From JBBPYA01 sp038200385 (GTDB lineage Bacteria; Actinomycetota; Actinomycetes; Mycobacteriales; Geodermatophilaceae): a stretch of 5,998 nt of DNA. The notes under the pieces were generated by a model. The model saw only the letters and a program-made list of their open reading frames with translations, did not search any database and was not told where the DNA came from. Position numbers and translations under genes: made by a program. Shown here one piece after another: positions 1 through 5,998 of this stretch. The number at the start of each line of letters is the position of its first letter. Position 1 is the first letter of the stretch. The DNA is taken from the NCBI GenBank assembly GCA_038200385.1, contig JBBPYA010000201.1, forward strand, positions 1 to 5,998, read 5' to 3'.

Positions 1-7
1 ACGCCCG

Positions 8-59
8 TTGCGGGGATATCCACCCTATTTCTGGCGACGTAGCGTGGATATCCCCGCAA
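8..59. terminator. Long perfect inverted repeat after the small acidic gene; terminator or operator pair
   Basis: Two 16-base arms at 8-23 and 44-59 are exact reverse complements. After one C/C mismatch (24/43) three more pairs form (25-27 with 40-42), giving a stem of about 19 bp closed by a loop of about 12 nt. The right arm ends 4 bases beyond the stop codon of the minus-strand gene at 64-276, which is where an intrinsic terminator would sit. There is no T-rich tail on either strand, but many actinobacterial terminators lack one. Each arm also holds the self-complementary core GGATATCC (14-21 and 46-53). The cores lie 32 bp apart, close to three helical turns, so a paired dimeric-regulator site is an alternative. 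The structure is directly visible; its role is inference. Confidence 0.55.
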
Positions 60-63
60 TCGC

Positions 64-276
64 TCAGTTCTGGTCGGAAGGACCGTGCCCGGCGCTGTTG
101 TCGGACTGCCCGGCGATGTCGTCGACCTCGTCGTGCATCTGCCCGGCGGTGCCGGTTGCCGCGCTCCCGGTCAGGTCGGCCGTGTCGTCCTCCTCGGGCG
201 TCTCGATCATGTCGGCGCTCTCCTCGGCCCGGTCGACGGCCGGCGGCTCGCTCGCGGTCTGGTCGCTGGAGGTCAC
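64..276 (-). CDS. Small, highly acidic, probably disordered protein of unknown function
   Basis: I do not recognise this 70-residue protein. It starts with GTG, preceded by GAAAGGA at 290-284 with 7 nt spacing, and ends in TGA. Of its 70 codons 67 end in G or C, which argues for a real gene rather than a chance frame. The protein has 11 Asp and 7 Glu against one Arg (R16) and no Lys, no Cys and no aromatic residue. It is rich in Ala, Gly, Ser and Thr, so it is probably intrinsically disordered and cytoplasmic. Acidic clusters lie at 28-34 (EEDD..D) and 49-53 (DEVDD). There is no signal peptide or membrane segment. The Asp-rich stretch loosely recalls Pup, but the C-terminus is SDQN, not the GGQ/GGE needed for Pup ligation, so I do not call it Pup. 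It lies 95 bases after the exporter gene on the same strand, so it could be the last gene of that operon or separately transcribed. Confidence 0.7.
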   Translation of the reverse strand: MTSSDQTASEPPAVDRAEESADMIETPEEDDTADLTGSAATGTAGQMHDEVDDIAGQSDNSAGHGPSDQN

Positions 277-283
277 GAGGATT

Positions 284-290
284 TCCTTTC
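284..290 (-). promoter_or_regulatory. Ribosome binding site of the small acidic gene
   Basis: The minus strand reads GAAAGGA here, 7 nt before the GTG at 276-274. It fixes the start of the 70-residue gene, which has no ATG nearby, and is one of the main reasons to believe that gene is translated. Confidence 0.65.
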
Positions 291-298
291 GGTGGGTG

Positions 299-324
299 GG
301 CAGGATCGAGGCTTGCGTCCTGCC
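299..324. terminator. Possible weak hairpin between exporter operon and small gene
   Basis: The 7-base arms 299-305 (GGCAGGA) and 318-324 (TCCTGCC) are exact reverse complements, extended by one G/T wobble, with a loop of about 10 nt. It lies 48 bases after the stop of the second exporter gene and 8 bases before the ribosome binding site of the small gene. It could be a weak terminator or attenuator. The stem is short and has no T-rich tail, so chance in GC-rich DNA is a real possibility. I see nothing else convincing in the 95-base gap 277-371. Confidence 0.25.
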
Positions 325-371
325 GTCACACCTTCACCCGGGCGACGTACGCCGGCAACCGGAGCGAGCCG

Positions 372-2267
372 TCAGACCAGGCTGTCCTGCCAGGCCTGGT
401 GCAGATCGGCGAACGCGCCCCGCCCGGCGACCAGGTCCGACGGTGAGCCGTCCTCGATGATCCGCCCGTCGGCCATCACGAGCACCCGGTCGGCGATCTC
501 CACGGTGGACAGCCGGTGGGCGATGATCACCGCGGTGCGCTCCGCCAGGATCGTGCGCAGCGCGCGCTGGACCAGCCGCTCACTCGGCACGTCCAGCGAG
601 GACGTCGCCTCGTCCAGGATGAGTACGGCGGGGTCGGCGAGGAACGCGCGGGCGAAGGAGACCAGCTGCCGCTGCCCGGCCGACAGCCGCCCGCCGCGCT
701 TGCGGACGTCGGTGTCGTAGCCCTCCGGCAGGGCGTCGATGAACTCGTGCGCCCCGATCGCGCGGGCCGCTGCCTCGATCTCGGCGCGCGGCGCGGACGG
801 CTTGCCCAGGGCGATGTTCTCCGCGACCGTGCCGGAGAACAGGAAGCTCTCCTGGGTCACCATGACCACGGCGCGGCGCAGGTCGGCGTCGGCCAACTCG
901 CGCACGTCCACCCCGTCGACGGTGACCGAACCCTCCTGCGGGTCGTAGAAGCGCGCCAGCAGCCGGGCCAGCGTCGACTTGCCGGCTCCGGTGGAACCCA
1001 CCAGGGCAACGGTCTGCCCGGCGGGGATCGCCAGGTCCAGCCCGGGCAGCACCACCGCGTCCTCAGCGTCCGAGCGGTAGCCGAAGCGGACCCCCTCCAA
1101 GCGCACCGCCCCGGCCGGCGACGGTAGCGGCCGCGGCTGCGCCGGGGGCGGAACGCTGGCCGTCTCCTCCAGTACGCCGGACAGCTTCTCCAGCGCGGCG
1201 GTCGCGGACTGGAAGGAGTTGTACAGCACCGATAGGTCCTCCATCGGTGCGAAGAATCGGCGTACGTACAGCAGGAACGCCACCAGGACGCCGACATCGA
1301 GATCACCGGACAGCGCGCGGTACCCGCCGTAGAGCAGCACGACCCCGGTGACCAGGTTTCCCAGCAGCATGATGCCGGGCTCGAAGACCGCGATCAGCTG
1401 CCAGGACCGCTTGTTCGCCCGCCGGTAGTCGTCGTTGATCTGCTCGAAGATTTCCTGGTTGCGCGGCTCCCGGCGGAAGGCCTGCACCGCCCGGATCCCG
1501 CCGAGGGATTCGGCGAACTGCACGATCAGCAGCGCCACGGTCTCCCGGGTACGCCGGTACACCACTGTCGAGTGCTTGCGGAACCACCGGAACAGCAGCA
1601 GCAGCACCGGGAAGCTGATGAGTACGACGAGGGCCAGCGGCGCGTCCAGGACGAGCAGGATGACCCCGATCGACACGATCGACAGCACGGCCATCACGAG
1701 CTCGTCGAGGCTCTCGTCGAGCAGCTCGCTGATCGCCTCGACGTCGCTGGTCAAGCGGGAGACGACGCGACCCGAGGTGTACTTCTCGTGGAAGGCCAGC
1801 GACAGGCCCTGCAGATGGTTGAAGACCCGGCGGCGCAGCTGGAACAGCATCGCCTGCCCCACCCGCCCGCTGCGGAGGAAGAAGAACCACCGCAGCGCGC
1901 CCTGGGCAACGGCCGAGGCCATGAACAGGGCGAAGACGGTGAACAGCGTGCTCGACCCGTCTCCGGCCAGGATCTGCGGGATGCCGTTGTCGATGCCCAC
2001 CGAGACCAGGTAGGGCCCGGCCATCCCGGCGGCGTTCTGCAGCAGCACCGCGCCGGCCACCGTCCACAGCGCGGCCCGGTGCGGTCGGGCCAGGTCCGCG
2101 AGCAGTCGTCGGCTGCGCTCGCGGAGGAACACCCCGCCGGCGGTGCTGATCTCCGCGGCGTCCTCCGCCGCGACGCCGCGCCACGGCTGGCCGGCCCGGT
2201 CCGTCGACCGGGCCGGGTCGCTCTCGCCGCCCGGGGGCTGCGGATCGGTCGGCTGGGTGGTGGTCAT
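372..2267 (-). CDS. ABC exporter half-transporter, consensus Walker chain of a heterodimer (TM288-like)
   Basis: This 631-residue half-transporter fuses an ABC type-1 membrane domain to an ATPase domain, the usual size and order for the family. A Pro/Asp-rich tail (about 1-45) precedes membrane segments near 65-95, 106-128, 187-208, 210-228, 285-317 and a weaker one near 323-345. The ATPase domain has A-loop Y397, Walker A G424-T432 with K430, Q-loop Q472, signature 528-532, Walker B 548-552 with catalytic E553, D-loop S557-D559 and H-loop H584. The signature reads LSAGQ instead of LSGGQ, and the preceding X-loop (521-527) lacks the usual VGExG pattern. The start is ATG at 2267-2265, overlapping the TGA of the upstream exporter gene in ATGA. 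The frame stays open for 123 more codons upstream, but that stretch is Arg/Pro-rich shadow over the neighbour's ATPase domain. It presumably pairs with the upstream chain to export lipid, drug or peptide; the substrate cannot be read from sequence. Confidence 0.93.
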   Translation of the reverse strand: MTTTQPTDPQPPGGESDPARSTDRAGQPWRGVAAEDAAEISTAGGVFLRERSRRLLADLARPHRAALWTVAGAVLLQNAAGMAGPYLVSVGIDNGIPQILAGDGSSTLFTVFALFMASAVAQGALRWFFFLRSGRVGQAMLFQLRRRVFNHLQGLSLAFHEKYTSGRVVSRLTSDVEAISELLDESLDELVMAVLSIVSIGVILLVLDAPLALVVLISFPVLLLLFRWFRKHSTVVYRRTRETVALLIVQFAESLGGIRAVQAFRREPRNQEIFEQINDDYRRANKRSWQLIAVFEPGIMLLGNLVTGVVLLYGGYRALSGDLDVGVLVAFLLYVRRFFAPMEDLSVLYNSFQSATAALEKLSGVLEETASVPPPAQPRPLPSPAGAVRLEGVRFGYRSDAEDAVVLPGLDLAIPAGQTVALVGSTGAGKSTLARLLARFYDPQEGSVTVDGVDVRELADADLRRAVVMVTQESFLFSGTVAENIALGKPSAPRAEIEAAARAIGAHEFIDALPEGYDTDVRKRGGRLSAGQRQLVSFARAFLADPAVLILDEATSSLDVPSERLVQRALRTILAERTAVIIAHRLSTVEIADRVLVMADGRIIEDGSPSDLVAGRGAFADLHQAWQDSLV

Positions 2268-4045
2268 CGCGACCCACCGGACCCGACCGGCTCGTCGGCT
2301 TCGGCGGACAGGATGTGCCGGTACGCCGGCACCTCGTCCAGCAGCTCGGTGTGTCGGCCGACCGCGGTCAGGGTGCCGCCCTCCCGCAGCGCAACCCGGT
2401 CGGCGAGCAGCACGGTCGACGGGCGGTGGGCGACGACGAGCGCGGTCGTCGTCGCGAGCACCCGGCGTAGCGCCTGCTCGACGAGGGACTCGGTGTGTAC
2501 GTCCAGCGCGGACAGCGGGTCGTCCAGGACGAGGACCCGCGGCCGGCCGAGCACCGCACGGGCCAGCGCCAGCCGCTGCCGCTGGCCGCCGGACAGGGAC
2601 AATCCCTGCTCGCCGATCCGGGTCGCGAGCCCCCACGGCAGCTCGTGGACGAACCCGGCCTGGGCGATGTCGATGGCCTCCGCGATCTCGGCGTCGGTGG
2701 TCTCGGGGCGGCCGAGCGCGAGGTTCTCCCGAACGCTGGCCGAGAACAGGGTCGGGTCCTCGAAGGCGGTGGCGACCTCGCGGCGCAGGCTGGTCAGGGT
2801 GACGTCGCGGATGTCGACGCCGTCGATGGTGATCCGGCCGCGGGTGACGTCGTACAGCCGGGGGACCAGCGCGGTCAGCGCGGTCTTGCCGCTGCCGGTG
2901 GCGCCGACGAGCGCGACGGTCTCGCCGGGTTCGATTGTCAGGTCGATGTCGTGCAGGACGTCCTGCTCGCTGCCCGGGAAGACGAACCCGACGCCCTCGA
3001 AGGCCAGCCGGCCCTCGACGCGACCCAGGTCGACCGCGTGCGGGCGGTCACGGACCTCCGCCGCGGTGTCGAAGACGTCGAAGAGCCGGTCCGCGGCGGT
3101 GGCGGCCTCCTGGCCGATCGCGAGGATCCAGCCCAGCGCCTCGATCGGCCAGGCGAGCAGCACCACGAGTGCGACGAACGCGACCAGGGTGCCGAGGCTG
3201 AGGTCGCCCTCGGCCACCGCCAGCGCACCGACGAGCAGCACCAGGCCGAGCGTGACCTGCGGGATGACGTCCAGGATCCCCCAGAACTTCGCCAGGATCA
3301 TCACCTTGCGCAGCGATGCCCGGCGCAGCTTGCGGGCCTCGTTCAGGAACCGGCCCCCGATCAGTCGCCGCCGGCCCAGCGCCTTGATGATCCGGATGCC
3401 CACCGCGGATTCCTCGACCACGGTGGCGACGTCGCCCTCGAGGTCCTGGCAGGCCCGGGCGGCGAGGATGTACTGCCGTTCGAAGCGCAGCGTCAACACC
3501 ATGATCGGCACGGCGCTGAGCGCGACGACCAGACCCAGCGGCCAGTACTCCCGGAACAGCAGGACGACGACCACGCCGAACATCGAGACGTTGACGAGCA
3601 GGAAGATCAGCCCGAAGCCCAGGAATCGGCGGATCGTGGACAGGTCGCTGGTCGCGCGGGTGACGAGCTGACCGATCTGTGCGCGGTCGTGAAAGGACAC
3701 CGGCAGCCGCTGCAGGTGCGCGTAGAAGTCGTTGCGCAGCGCGGTCTCCATGTCCAGCATGCAGAAGGACTGGATCCAGCGCCGGACGAAGCCGAACGCC
3801 GCCTCGGTCACGCCCAAGGCGATCGCCAGGCCGCCGAGCAGCCACAGTCCGGCGGTGTCCCCGGCGGCAACCGGCCCGTCGATGACGCGTTGGGAGACCA
3901 GCGGGATCGACATCTCGGCGCCCACCGTGATCGCGGCCGCGCCGGTCATCACCGCCATCTGCCCGACGTAGGGGCGCAGGTAGGTGCGCAGCCGCCACAG
4001 CGACCGCAACCGCCTCGTCGAGGAGGTTGCGGGAGGGCTGGACAT
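2264..4045 (-). CDS. ABC exporter half-transporter, degenerate-site chain of a heterodimer (TM287-like)
   Basis: This 593-residue protein is the first gene of the exporter pair. Membrane segments lie near 28-50, 65-88, 140-163, 166-187, 258-279 and 285-310. The ATPase domain has an aromatic A-loop residue F356, Walker A G381-T388 (GATGSGKT, K387), canonical signature L484-Q488 (LSGGQ), Walker B 504-508, D-loop S512-D515 and H-loop H540. Two key positions are altered: the Q-loop residue is E429 (AFED) rather than Gln, and the residue after Walker B is D509 (LDDP) rather than catalytic Glu. Heterodimeric exporters such as TM287/288 and BmrCD carry this kind of Asp in one chain. The canonical signature would complete the partner's active site. 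ATG at 4045-4043 is preceded by GGAG only 2 nt away, so the ribosome binding site is poorly spaced. A TAGCCT sequence at 4060-4055 could be a -10 element giving a nearly leaderless message, but no good -35 is visible. Annotators may call either chain a multidrug exporter; that is not proven here. Confidence 0.94.
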   Translation of the reverse strand: MSSPPATSSTRRLRSLWRLRTYLRPYVGQMAVMTGAAAITVGAEMSIPLVSQRVIDGPVAAGDTAGLWLLGGLAIALGVTEAAFGFVRRWIQSFCMLDMETALRNDFYAHLQRLPVSFHDRAQIGQLVTRATSDLSTIRRFLGFGLIFLLVNVSMFGVVVVLLFREYWPLGLVVALSAVPIMVLTLRFERQYILAARACQDLEGDVATVVEESAVGIRIIKALGRRRLIGGRFLNEARKLRRASLRKVMILAKFWGILDVIPQVTLGLVLLVGALAVAEGDLSLGTLVAFVALVVLLAWPIEALGWILAIGQEAATAADRLFDVFDTAAEVRDRPHAVDLGRVEGRLAFEGVGFVFPGSEQDVLHDIDLTIEPGETVALVGATGSGKTALTALVPRLYDVTRGRITIDGVDIRDVTLTSLRREVATAFEDPTLFSASVRENLALGRPETTDAEIAEAIDIAQAGFVHELPWGLATRIGEQGLSLSGGQRQRLALARAVLGRPRVLVLDDPLSALDVHTESLVEQALRRVLATTTALVVAHRPSTVLLADRVALREGGTLTAVGRHTELLDEVPAYRHILSAEADEPVGSGGSR

Positions 4046-4096
4046 GGCTCCGGAAGGCTAGCTCCCGAGACCGACGATCGACACCGAGTTTCGCGC

Positions 4097-4115
4097 CCGG
4101 CGCACAGCCCGCCGG
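4097..4115. terminator. Short GC hairpin after sepH
   Basis: The arms 4097-4102 (CCGGCG) and 4110-4115 (CGCCGG) pair perfectly around a 7-nt loop and begin 4 bases beyond the sepH stop on the minus strand. The position fits a terminator or a read-through-limiting hairpin between sepH and the exporter genes. There is no T-rich tail and the stem is only 6 bp, so chance cannot be excluded. Confidence 0.35.
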
Positions 4116-4119
4116 CTTG

Positions 4120-4980
4120 TCAGCTGCGCTTGCGGCGTACCCCGAAGACGATGTCCTCCCAGGACGGGATGCGGGCGCGGTGCTCGCGGTCGTCGTCGAC
4201 CGGCGGTGCTGGTTCGCGAGCCGGCGAGGGGTACTCGTCGACGGTGACTGCGCCCCAGGGCTGCGCGGGCCGGGCCTCGTCGTACGCGGGGCCGTCGTAG
4301 GCGAGGCCGTCGTAGGCGGGGCTGTCGCCGAGCGCGGACAGCGTGCGCTGGGCGGCCTGGGCCGGTGGGGCGACGATCATCGACTGGCCGCTGCGCGGGC
4401 GCTCGGCGAACGCGGACGTCTCGGCGTCGGCCGGGGTCACGGTCCGGGCGCTGACGTCGTACCACCAGCGGGTGTTGGTCCGGCGATTGCCGACCGACCA
4501 GCTGATCACGATCTCCCAGCTGCCGTCGGCCAGCCGTCGGGCGTCCCAGCCGGCGCCGCGGTGATCCACATCGAGCAGCGACAGCTTCTCCACCATGAAC
4601 TCGCCCAGCGTGGATGCCGGTGTCCCGTCGGCCAGCCGGACCCGCGCTGCGTGGGCCTGCTCGGCAAGCCGCTCGCGCTCCTGGAGTACCGGGTGGGCGT
4701 AGCGCAGCACCTTGTCGACCCGTACGCCGGCGACGGCCGCGACCTGCTCCGGGGTCTCGCCGGCCCGGATCCGGGCCTGGATGTCCCGCGGCCGCAGCGT
4801 GCTCTCCAGCTCGATCTCGATCTGGCCGAGCCGGCTCATGTCGCCCCGGGCCGCGGCGCGAAGTCGGTCGTCGACCGGCAGCAGGAAGCGCTCACCGTTG
4901 TCGATCGCCTCCGGGACGTCCCAGGCGAGCACCAGGTGGGTTCCGTCCTCATCGAGGGCGACGAAGCGCAACGGGCGCAT
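4120..4980 (-). CDS. sepH: Septation protein SepH (DUF3071), FtsZ regulator
   Basis: SepH is a cytoplasmic actinobacterial cell-division protein that, in Streptomyces and mycobacteria, binds FtsZ and promotes its assembly for septation. This 286-residue protein shows the family layout. The N-terminal DUF3071 domain opens with a conserved start (MRPLRFVALDEDG). A helix-turn-helix-like segment follows at about 63-95 (LRPRDIQARIRAG, then VAAVAGVRVDKVLRYAHPV). A Trp-rich strand region covers about 152-180 (SWEIVISW, RWWYDV). A disordered linker follows, and a basic C-terminal motif (IPSWEDIVFGVRRKR, 271-285) ends the protein. The linker holds three tandem AYD(G/E) pentapeptides at 222-236. The ATG at 4980-4978 is firm: GGGAGG at 4992-4987 sits 6 nt upstream. 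A hairpin after serC suggests its own promoter. The only candidate I see is a -10-like TAGGGT at 5041-5036 without a clear -35. The serC-sepH adjacency matches the M. tuberculosis order Rv0884c-Rv0883c. Confidence 0.93.
   Translation of the reverse strand: MRPLRFVALDEDGTHLVLAWDVPEAIDNGERFLLPVDDRLRAAARGDMSRLGQIEIELESTLRPRDIQARIRAGETPEQVAAVAGVRVDKVLRYAHPVLQERERLAEQAHAARVRLADGTPASTLGEFMVEKLSLLDVDHRGAGWDARRLADGSWEIVISWSVGNRRTNTRWWYDVSARTVTPADAETSAFAERPRSGQSMIVAPPAQAAQRTLSALGDSPAYDGLAYDGPAYDEARPAQPWGAVTVDEYPSPAREPAPPVDDDREHRARIPSWEDIVFGVRRKRS
4280..4324. repeat. Three tandem 15-bp repeats within sepH linker
   Basis: Three consecutive 15-bp units start at 4280, 4295 and 4310, with one to three differences between units. 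They share the pattern TCGTA(C/G)GCG(G/A)GGC(C/T)G and keep the sepH frame. On the minus strand they encode AYDG(L/P) or AYDEA at residues 222-236. This is a short in-frame minisatellite in a disordered region and a likely site of length variation between strains. Confidence 0.8.
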
Positions 4981-4986
4981 TCGATT

Positions 4987-4992
4987 CCTCCC
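4987..4992 (-). promoter_or_regulatory. Strong ribosome binding site of sepH
   Basis: The minus strand reads GGGAGG, 6 nt before the ATG at 4980-4978. It is the closest match to the 16S anti-Shine-Dalgarno consensus in this window, supports efficient translation and fixes the sepH start. Confidence 0.7.
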
Positions 4993-5044
4993 ACCCTGCT
5001 CGACCGACCGGGCGCCGGACCCACGTGCGAGCCCGACCCTACGA

Positions 5045-5068
5045 CAGCCGGGCGACCCTGCCCGGCTG
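5045..5068 (-). terminator. Intrinsic terminator-like hairpin after serC
   Basis: The 9-base arms 5045-5053 (CAGCCGGGC) and 5060-5068 (GCCCGGCTG) are exact reverse complements around a 6-nt loop that can close further with a G/T wobble. The stem is almost all G/C and starts 11 bases past the serC TAG on the minus strand. The sequence after it has no run of T, as in many actinobacterial terminators. It probably separates the serC transcript from sepH. Confidence 0.6.
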
Positions 5069-5079
5069 CGACGCGCCCG

Positions 5080-5998
5080 CTAGCCGAGCTCGCCGACGAC
5101 GTGGTCGATGCACCGGGTCAGGGCGGTCACGTCGTCGGGTTCGACGGCCGGGAACATGCCGATCCGCAGCTGGTTTCGCCCGAGCTTGCGGTAGGGCTCG
5201 GTGTCCACGACGCCGTTGCGCCGCAGCACGGCCGCCACCGCGTCGGCGTCCACGGACTCGGCGAAGTCGATGGTGCCCACGACCTGCGAGCGGTGGGTCG
5301 ACTGGGCGACGAACGGCGTGGTGTACGCCGTCCGCTCGGCCCAGGAGTACAGCCGCGACGAGGAGTCCGCCGTACGCCGCACCGCCCAGTCCAGCCCGCC
5401 CTGGGCCAGCAGCCAGTCCACCTGGTCGGCGAGCAGCAGCAGCGTCGCCAGCGCCGGGGTGTTGTAGGTCTGGTCCTTCGCGGAGTTGTCCACGGCGACG
5501 GACAGGTCCAGGAAGGCCGGCGTCCACCGCCCAACCGCGGTGATCGAGTTGATCCGCTCCAGGGCGGCCGGGCTGAGCAGCGCGAGCCACAGGCCGCCGT
5601 CGGAGCCGAAGCACTTCTGCGGTGCGAAGTAGTACGCGTCGCACTGGCCGACGTCGACCGGCAGCCCTCCGGCGCCGCTCGTGGCGTCGACGAGTACGAG
5701 GGCACCGGGGTCGGTCCCGGCCACCCGGGTCACCGGCGCCGCAGCGCCCGTGGAGGTCTCGTTGTGCGCCCAGCAGTAGGCATCGATGCCCGGCTCGGCT
5801 TCGGGCGCCGGCACCGTGCCGGGCGGTGCGGTGATCACGGACGGCTCACCGAGGAACGGCGCGGCCCGGGTCACGCCGGCGAACTTGGCGCTGAACTCGC
5901 CGAAGCTCAGGTGCTGCGCCCGGTCCCGGACCAGCCCGAACGACGCTGCGTCCCAGAATGCGGTGGTCCCGCCGTTGCCGAGCACCACCTGGTACCCA
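5080..5998 (-). CDS. serC: Phosphoserine aminotransferase SerC, 5' end outside window
   Basis: SerC is the cytoplasmic PLP enzyme of serine synthesis. It converts 3-phosphohydroxypyruvate plus glutamate to O-phosphoserine plus 2-oxoglutarate. The window holds the C-terminal 305 residues. The family is usually about 370 residues, so roughly 65 are missing beyond the right edge, and the GTG at 5988-5986 is an internal Val rather than the start. Visible landmarks are GNGGTTAFWDAASFGL near the left of the fragment, HNETSTG (codons 5766-5746), the PLP-ring Asp in LVDATSGAGG (codon 5688-5686), the Schiff-base lysine in YFAPQKCFGSDGG (codon 5616-5614), NQTYNTPA-like KDQTYNTPA, and EPYRKLGRNQLRIGMFPAVEPDD near the end in pieces. 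These match the actinobacterial SerC group closely. The gene ends in TAG, with a hairpin just after it. I see no frameshift or lost catalytic residue. Confidence 0.96.
   Translation of the reverse strand, partial: GYQVVLGNGGTTAFWDAASFGLVRDRAQHLSFGEFSAKFAGVTRAAPFLGEPSVITAPPGTVPAPEAEPGIDAYCWAHNETSTGAAAPVTRVAGTDPGALVLVDATSGAGGLPVDVGQCDAYYFAPQKCFGSDGGLWLALLSPAALERINSITAVGRWTPAFLDLSVAVDNSAKDQTYNTPALATLLLLADQVDWLLAQGGLDWAVRRTADSSSRLYSWAERTAYTTPFVAQSTHRSQVVGTIDFAESVDADAVAAVLRRNGVVDTEPYRKLGRNQLRIGMFPAVEPDDVTALTRCIDHVVGELG

Noticed and set aside
64..276. Small acidic protein as Pup, the prokaryotic ubiquitin-like tag
   Set aside because: It lacks the C-terminal GGQ/GGE needed for ligation and the conserved helical segment, and it is not next to proteasome genes.
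330..358. Possible promoter for the small acidic gene (TTGCCG at 358-353, 17 nt, GAAGGT at 335-330)
   Set aside because: The -35 matches moderately but the -10 keeps only two consensus positions. That is not enough to call a promoter in this base composition.
1594..1606. Short run of CAG triplets
   Set aside because: On the minus strand these are repeated CTG leucine codons in a membrane helix, which is normal codon bias rather than a functional repeat.
2430..2455. Eight-base inverted repeat GCGACGAC / GTCGTCGC inside the first exporter gene
   Set aside because: It arises from ordinary Thr and Val codons around the conserved H-loop region and is no more than expected in GC-rich coding DNA.
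2268..2636. Upstream extension of the second exporter frame by 123 codons
   Set aside because: The extension is Arg/Pro/Gly-rich, shows no domain, and lies entirely over the ATPase domain of the first exporter gene. ATG at 2267 with the ATGA overlap is the natural start.
1572..4300. Very long open frames on the plus strand opposite the exporter genes (1572-3671 and 2495-4300)
   Set aside because: These are antisense shadows created by strong G/C bias at third positions. The translations are low-complexity with no recognisable domain, whereas the minus strand encodes complete ABC motifs.

Overview
This window looks like chromosomal DNA from a high-GC actinobacterium (Actinomycetota). The protein-coding stretches use almost only G or C at third codon positions. 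It carries a SepH (DUF3071) cell-division protein, a family known only from actinobacteria, and next to it a SerC phosphoserine aminotransferase of the actinobacterial/mycobacterial type. Genus cannot be assigned from the sequence. All supported genes lie on the minus strand, so transcription runs from the right end of the window to the left.

Right to left the layout is as follows. (1) 5998-5080: serC, lacking its N-terminus because it runs off the window, followed by a strong GC-rich hairpin (5045-5068) that probably ends its transcript. (2) 4980-4120: sepH, with a very good ribosome binding site, followed by a small hairpin. (3) 4045-2264 and 2267-372: two half-size ABC exporters joined by a 4-base ATGA stop/start overlap. 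They look like the two chains of one heterodimeric type IV (ABCB-like) exporter. The first chain has a weakened ATPase site (Asp for the catalytic Glu, Glu for the Q-loop Gln). The second has a normal Walker B but a variant LSAGQ signature, so the pair should form one degenerate and one consensus ATP site. (4) 276-64: a small, extremely acidic 70-residue protein of unknown function with a clear ribosome binding site. (5) 8-59: a perfect 16-bp inverted repeat just after that gene, either a terminator or a paired protein-binding site.

The serC-sepH neighbourhood is a conserved actinobacterial housekeeping arrangement. The exporter pair and the small acidic gene are the more variable part. No RNA genes, mobile elements, CRISPR arrays or phage genes were seen. 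The candidates for something undescribed are the acidic mini-protein and the adjoining inverted repeat. Nothing here amounts to a clear new multi-gene system.
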